6,908 nt of DNA from assembly GCA_031418395.1 (NCBI GenBank), contig JANOXL010000209.1, positions 1 to 6,908 of the forward strand, given 5' to 3'. Under the pieces are notes generated by a model. That model searched no databases. It was given only the letters and a program-made list of their open reading frames with translations, and was not told the DNA's origin. Within the stretch, counting starts at the first letter, position 1; every line of letters starts with the position of its first letter. The position numbers and the translations under genes are program-made. The DNA is from JANYCG01 sp031418395 (GTDB lineage Bacteria; Pseudomonadota; Gammaproteobacteria; Burkholderiales; Burkholderiaceae_C). Shown one piece after another: positions 5,396-6,908 of this stretch.

Positions 5396-5838
5396 AGCCG
5401 GTGTCAAGCCAGCGTCTGTGGGCAGGCTTGCCCGAACAGGCCGTTGTGCTGGTCGATACTGCGCCTTTCATTTACATACTCGAATCGCATCCGCAATTTG
5501 CAGATCAGTTCGCTGGCCTGTTTGAGGCAGCAGCAGCGGGCAAGTTGTCCATTGCCTTGTCAACCATCACTTTGGCAGAAGTCTTGACTGGCCCCCTCAA
5601 AGTGGGTCAAACCGCTTTGGCCAAACGGTATGAGAAGGCCTTGTCCGGCTACGCCCTCATTTCAGTTACGCCATCCATCGCGGCCTTGGCGGCGCAACTG
5701 CGGGCGCGGTACAGACTAAAGCTACCAGACGCAATTCAATTGGCCACCGCTTTGGACGCAGGGGCCGCCGCCTTTGTGACACATGACAGGGATTTTTCTC
5801 AAGTCACCGGCATGAAAATCTTGACAGGAGACCTATGA
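5392..5838 (+). CDS. vapC: PIN-domain toxin, VapC family
   Basis: A 148-residue PIN-domain ribonuclease, the toxin partner of the preceding antitoxin; VapC enzymes cut tRNA or rRNA with Mg2+/Mn2+. The acidic active-site residues are in order: Asp22 (VLVDTAPFIY), Glu63 (TLAEVLTGP), Asp113 (LPDAIQLATAL) and Asp132 or Asp134 (VTHDRDF), so the enzyme looks intact. Length is normal. The start is uncertain: TTG at 5392 overlaps the antitoxin stop (TTGA) and has CAGGGC about 9 nt upstream, while GTG at 5401 is an in-frame alternative with no clear ribosome binding site. Either keeps the whole PIN domain. A rare start codon would keep toxin yield below antitoxin yield. The stop overlaps the next gene as ATGA. 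Confidence 0.9.
   Translation: MKPVSSQRLWAGLPEQAVVLVDTAPFIYILESHPQFADQFAGLFEAAAAGKLSIALSTITLAEVLTGPLKVGQTALAKRYEKALSGYALISVTPSIAALAAQLRARYRLKLPDAIQLATALDAGAAAFVTHDRDFSQVTGMKILTGDL
5826..5830 (+). promoter_or_regulatory. Ribosome binding site of the dioxygenase, inside the toxin gene
   Basis: AGGAG lies 4 nt before ATG at 5835 and within the last codons of the PIN toxin gene. With the ATGA stop/start overlap this supports translational coupling of toxin and dioxygenase. Confidence 0.75.
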
Positions 5839-6728
5839 CCACAAAAGCCACTTGGACCACCACCCGCCTCGCAGGCGCCCTGGGCGGCGAAGTGCGCGGT
5901 GTTGACTTGGCCCAAGTCTCGCCAGCAGAAATCAAGCAAATCAAACAACTGCTGCTCGATCACCAGGTGCTGTTCTTCCCCGGCCAAAGTTTGAGTGTGG
6001 AAGAACACGTCGCCTTTGGCCGCTACTTTGGCGAGCTTGAAGGCCACCCCAATTTGAAGAACCCGTTCACCCAGCACCCCTACCTGTTTGAGCTGGCCGC
6101 TACCCACGGCGGCGTGGCCGATGAATGGCACACCGACCTCACCTTTCAGGCCGAGCCCTCCATCCTGTCAGTGCTGAAAATGGTGCGCTGCCCGCCCATC
6201 GGCGGCGACACGATGTGGACCAGCCTCACCGCCGCGTATGACGAGCTCTCGCCCCCCATGCGCGAGCTGTGCGAGGGCCTCACCGCGCTGCACGACGCCC
6301 ACCCGCACAACCGCCCCGACAAAATGGCTATCCACCCCGTGGTGCGCGTGCACCCCGAAACCGGCAAACGCGCCCTGTACGTGAACGAACACTTCACCCG
6401 CCGCATCGTTGAAATGAACGCCACCGAGAGCGACGCCCTGCTGGCCTACCTGACCCAATGGGTGGCCAACCCCCGCTTCACCGTGCGTTACCGCTGGACG
6501 ACCAGCACCATCGCCATCTGGGACAACCGCTGCACCCAGCACTTTGTGCTGAACGACTTTGAAGGCGAACGCATCATTCAGCGCGTTACCGTCTCGGGCG
6601 ACAAACCCGTGGGCGTGGCCCCGCCGCGCTGGGCGCCCTGGGTGCGGCCGGGGCCGCTGTCGGCGGCTAGTCGGCTGGATCGGCAGTTGAAGGGGTTTTT
6701 GACGCGGGGGGAAAATGGGGGAAATTAG
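5835..6728 (+). CDS. TauD/TfdA family Fe(II)/2-oxoglutarate-dependent dioxygenase
   Basis: A 297-residue cytosolic dioxygenase that would hydroxylate a small substrate while decarboxylating 2-oxoglutarate to succinate; relatives act on taurine, alkyl sulphates or 2,4-D. The facial triad is His99-Thr-Asp101 (EWHTDLTF) and His236 (WDNRCTQHF). Thr126 (GGDTMW) and the Arg246/Arg250 pair (GERIIQRVTVSG) match the 2-oxoglutarate site. The N-terminal GALGGEVRGVDL (14-25) and VLFFPGQ (45-51) blocks are typical, so the fold is complete. The C-terminal tail after about 262 is Pro/Arg-rich and looks variable. ATG at 5835 overlaps the toxin stop by ATGA and has AGGAG 4 nt upstream, so the start is secure. 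No transporter or sulphur gene adjoins it in the window, so the substrate is open. Sharing an operon with a toxin-antitoxin pair is unusual. Confidence 0.93.
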   Translation: MTTKATWTTTRLAGALGGEVRGVDLAQVSPAEIKQIKQLLLDHQVLFFPGQSLSVEEHVAFGRYFGELEGHPNLKNPFTQHPYLFELAATHGGVADEWHTDLTFQAEPSILSVLKMVRCPPIGGDTMWTSLTAAYDELSPPMRELCEGLTALHDAHPHNRPDKMAIHPVVRVHPETGKRALYVNEHFTRRIVEMNATESDALLAYLTQWVANPRFTVRYRWTTSTIAIWDNRCTQHFVLNDFEGERIIQRVTVSGDKPVGVAPPRWAPWVRPGPLSAASRLDRQLKGFLTRGENGGN

Positions 6729-6736
6729 GAAGCACA

Positions 6737-6907
6737 ATGACCGTCAAACGCCTGCAATCAAAGGCTGAAAACAAAACCGTCTCGACACTGGTCGATGCTG
6801 ATCCTCGCAGTGGCCCGTCAAAGGCCGAAAGGTTGGAAACATTGGGTCCTCTGGTTGTAACCAGTGAATCCAATGATGCAGCATTGACACAAATTGCCGA
6901 CGAGTAA
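6737..6907 (+). CDS. Unrecognised 56-residue protein, last gene of the visible operon
   Basis: A short complete frame, MTVKRLQSKAENKTV..., ending ...ALTQIADE with TAA one base before the window end. ATG at 6737 has AGGAAG 4-6 nt upstream; the AGGA overlaps the TAG stop of the dioxygenase, and the gap is 8 nt, so co-translation is likely. The protein is polar, with a basic N-terminus and an acidic C-terminus, and shows no membrane segment or signal peptide. A SKAE motif occurs at 8-11 and 28-31, encoded by two near-identical 13-nt stretches (6758-6770 and 6818-6830, 12 of 13 matching) exactly 60 nt apart. I do not recognise a family. Its size, charge split and place in the operon would suit a small antitoxin or accessory protein, but nothing proves this. 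Confidence 0.55.
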   Translation: MTVKRLQSKAENKTVSTLVDADPRSGPSKAERLETLGPLVVTSESNDAALTQIADE

Positions 6908-6908
6908 C

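Noticed and set aside
6690..6720. G-runs at the end of the dioxygenase gene as a G-quadruplex
   Set aside because: Only three separate runs of three or more G are close together here, so a four-tract fold is not clearly supported.

Overview
The window looks like a chromosomal segment of a betaproteobacterium, most likely a member of the Comamonadaceae (Rhodoferax/Polaromonas/Acidovorax-like). The grounds are a GC-rich coding style with long antisense open frames, gene families common in that group, and a short AT-rich motif inside a gene (4939-4968) that I remember as a dispersed repeat of that family. This placement is inference.

Left half (1-4635, all on the minus strand). In order of transcription there are: a Bcr/CflA-type MFS transporter (4635-3325), a Nu-class glutathione transferase of the YghU type (3287-2421), a complete carotenoid/lignostilbene oxygenase (2270-795), and a second, paralogous oxygenase that runs off the window edge (777-1). 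Gaps are 37, 150 and 17 nt, so this reads as an operon. The 150-nt gap holds a degenerate GGGAAT hexamer array. On the transcript it is a C-rich, G-poor stretch that resembles a Rho loading site, followed by a weak promoter candidate. The set (importer or exporter, glutathione enzyme, two stilbene-type cleavage enzymes) could handle lignin-derived or other plant aromatic compounds. That is a hypothesis, not something the sequence proves.

Middle (4636-5041). An AT-rich divergent control region carries nested dyads, including a perfect 14-bp palindrome. It is followed by a 68-residue two-helix membrane protein that resembles a shortened DUF4149 protein.

Right half (5042-6908, plus strand). A promoter with TGTACA-type operator sequences drives a Phd/YefM antitoxin, a PIN-domain (VapC-like) toxin, a TauD/TfdA Fe(II)/2-oxoglutarate dioxygenase and a 56-residue protein I do not recognise. 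The junctions are TTGA and ATGA overlaps and then an 8-nt gap. A metabolic dioxygenase is therefore apparently translationally coupled to a toxin-antitoxin pair, which is the oddest arrangement here.

No RNA genes, CRISPR arrays, insertion sequences or clear intrinsic terminators were found.
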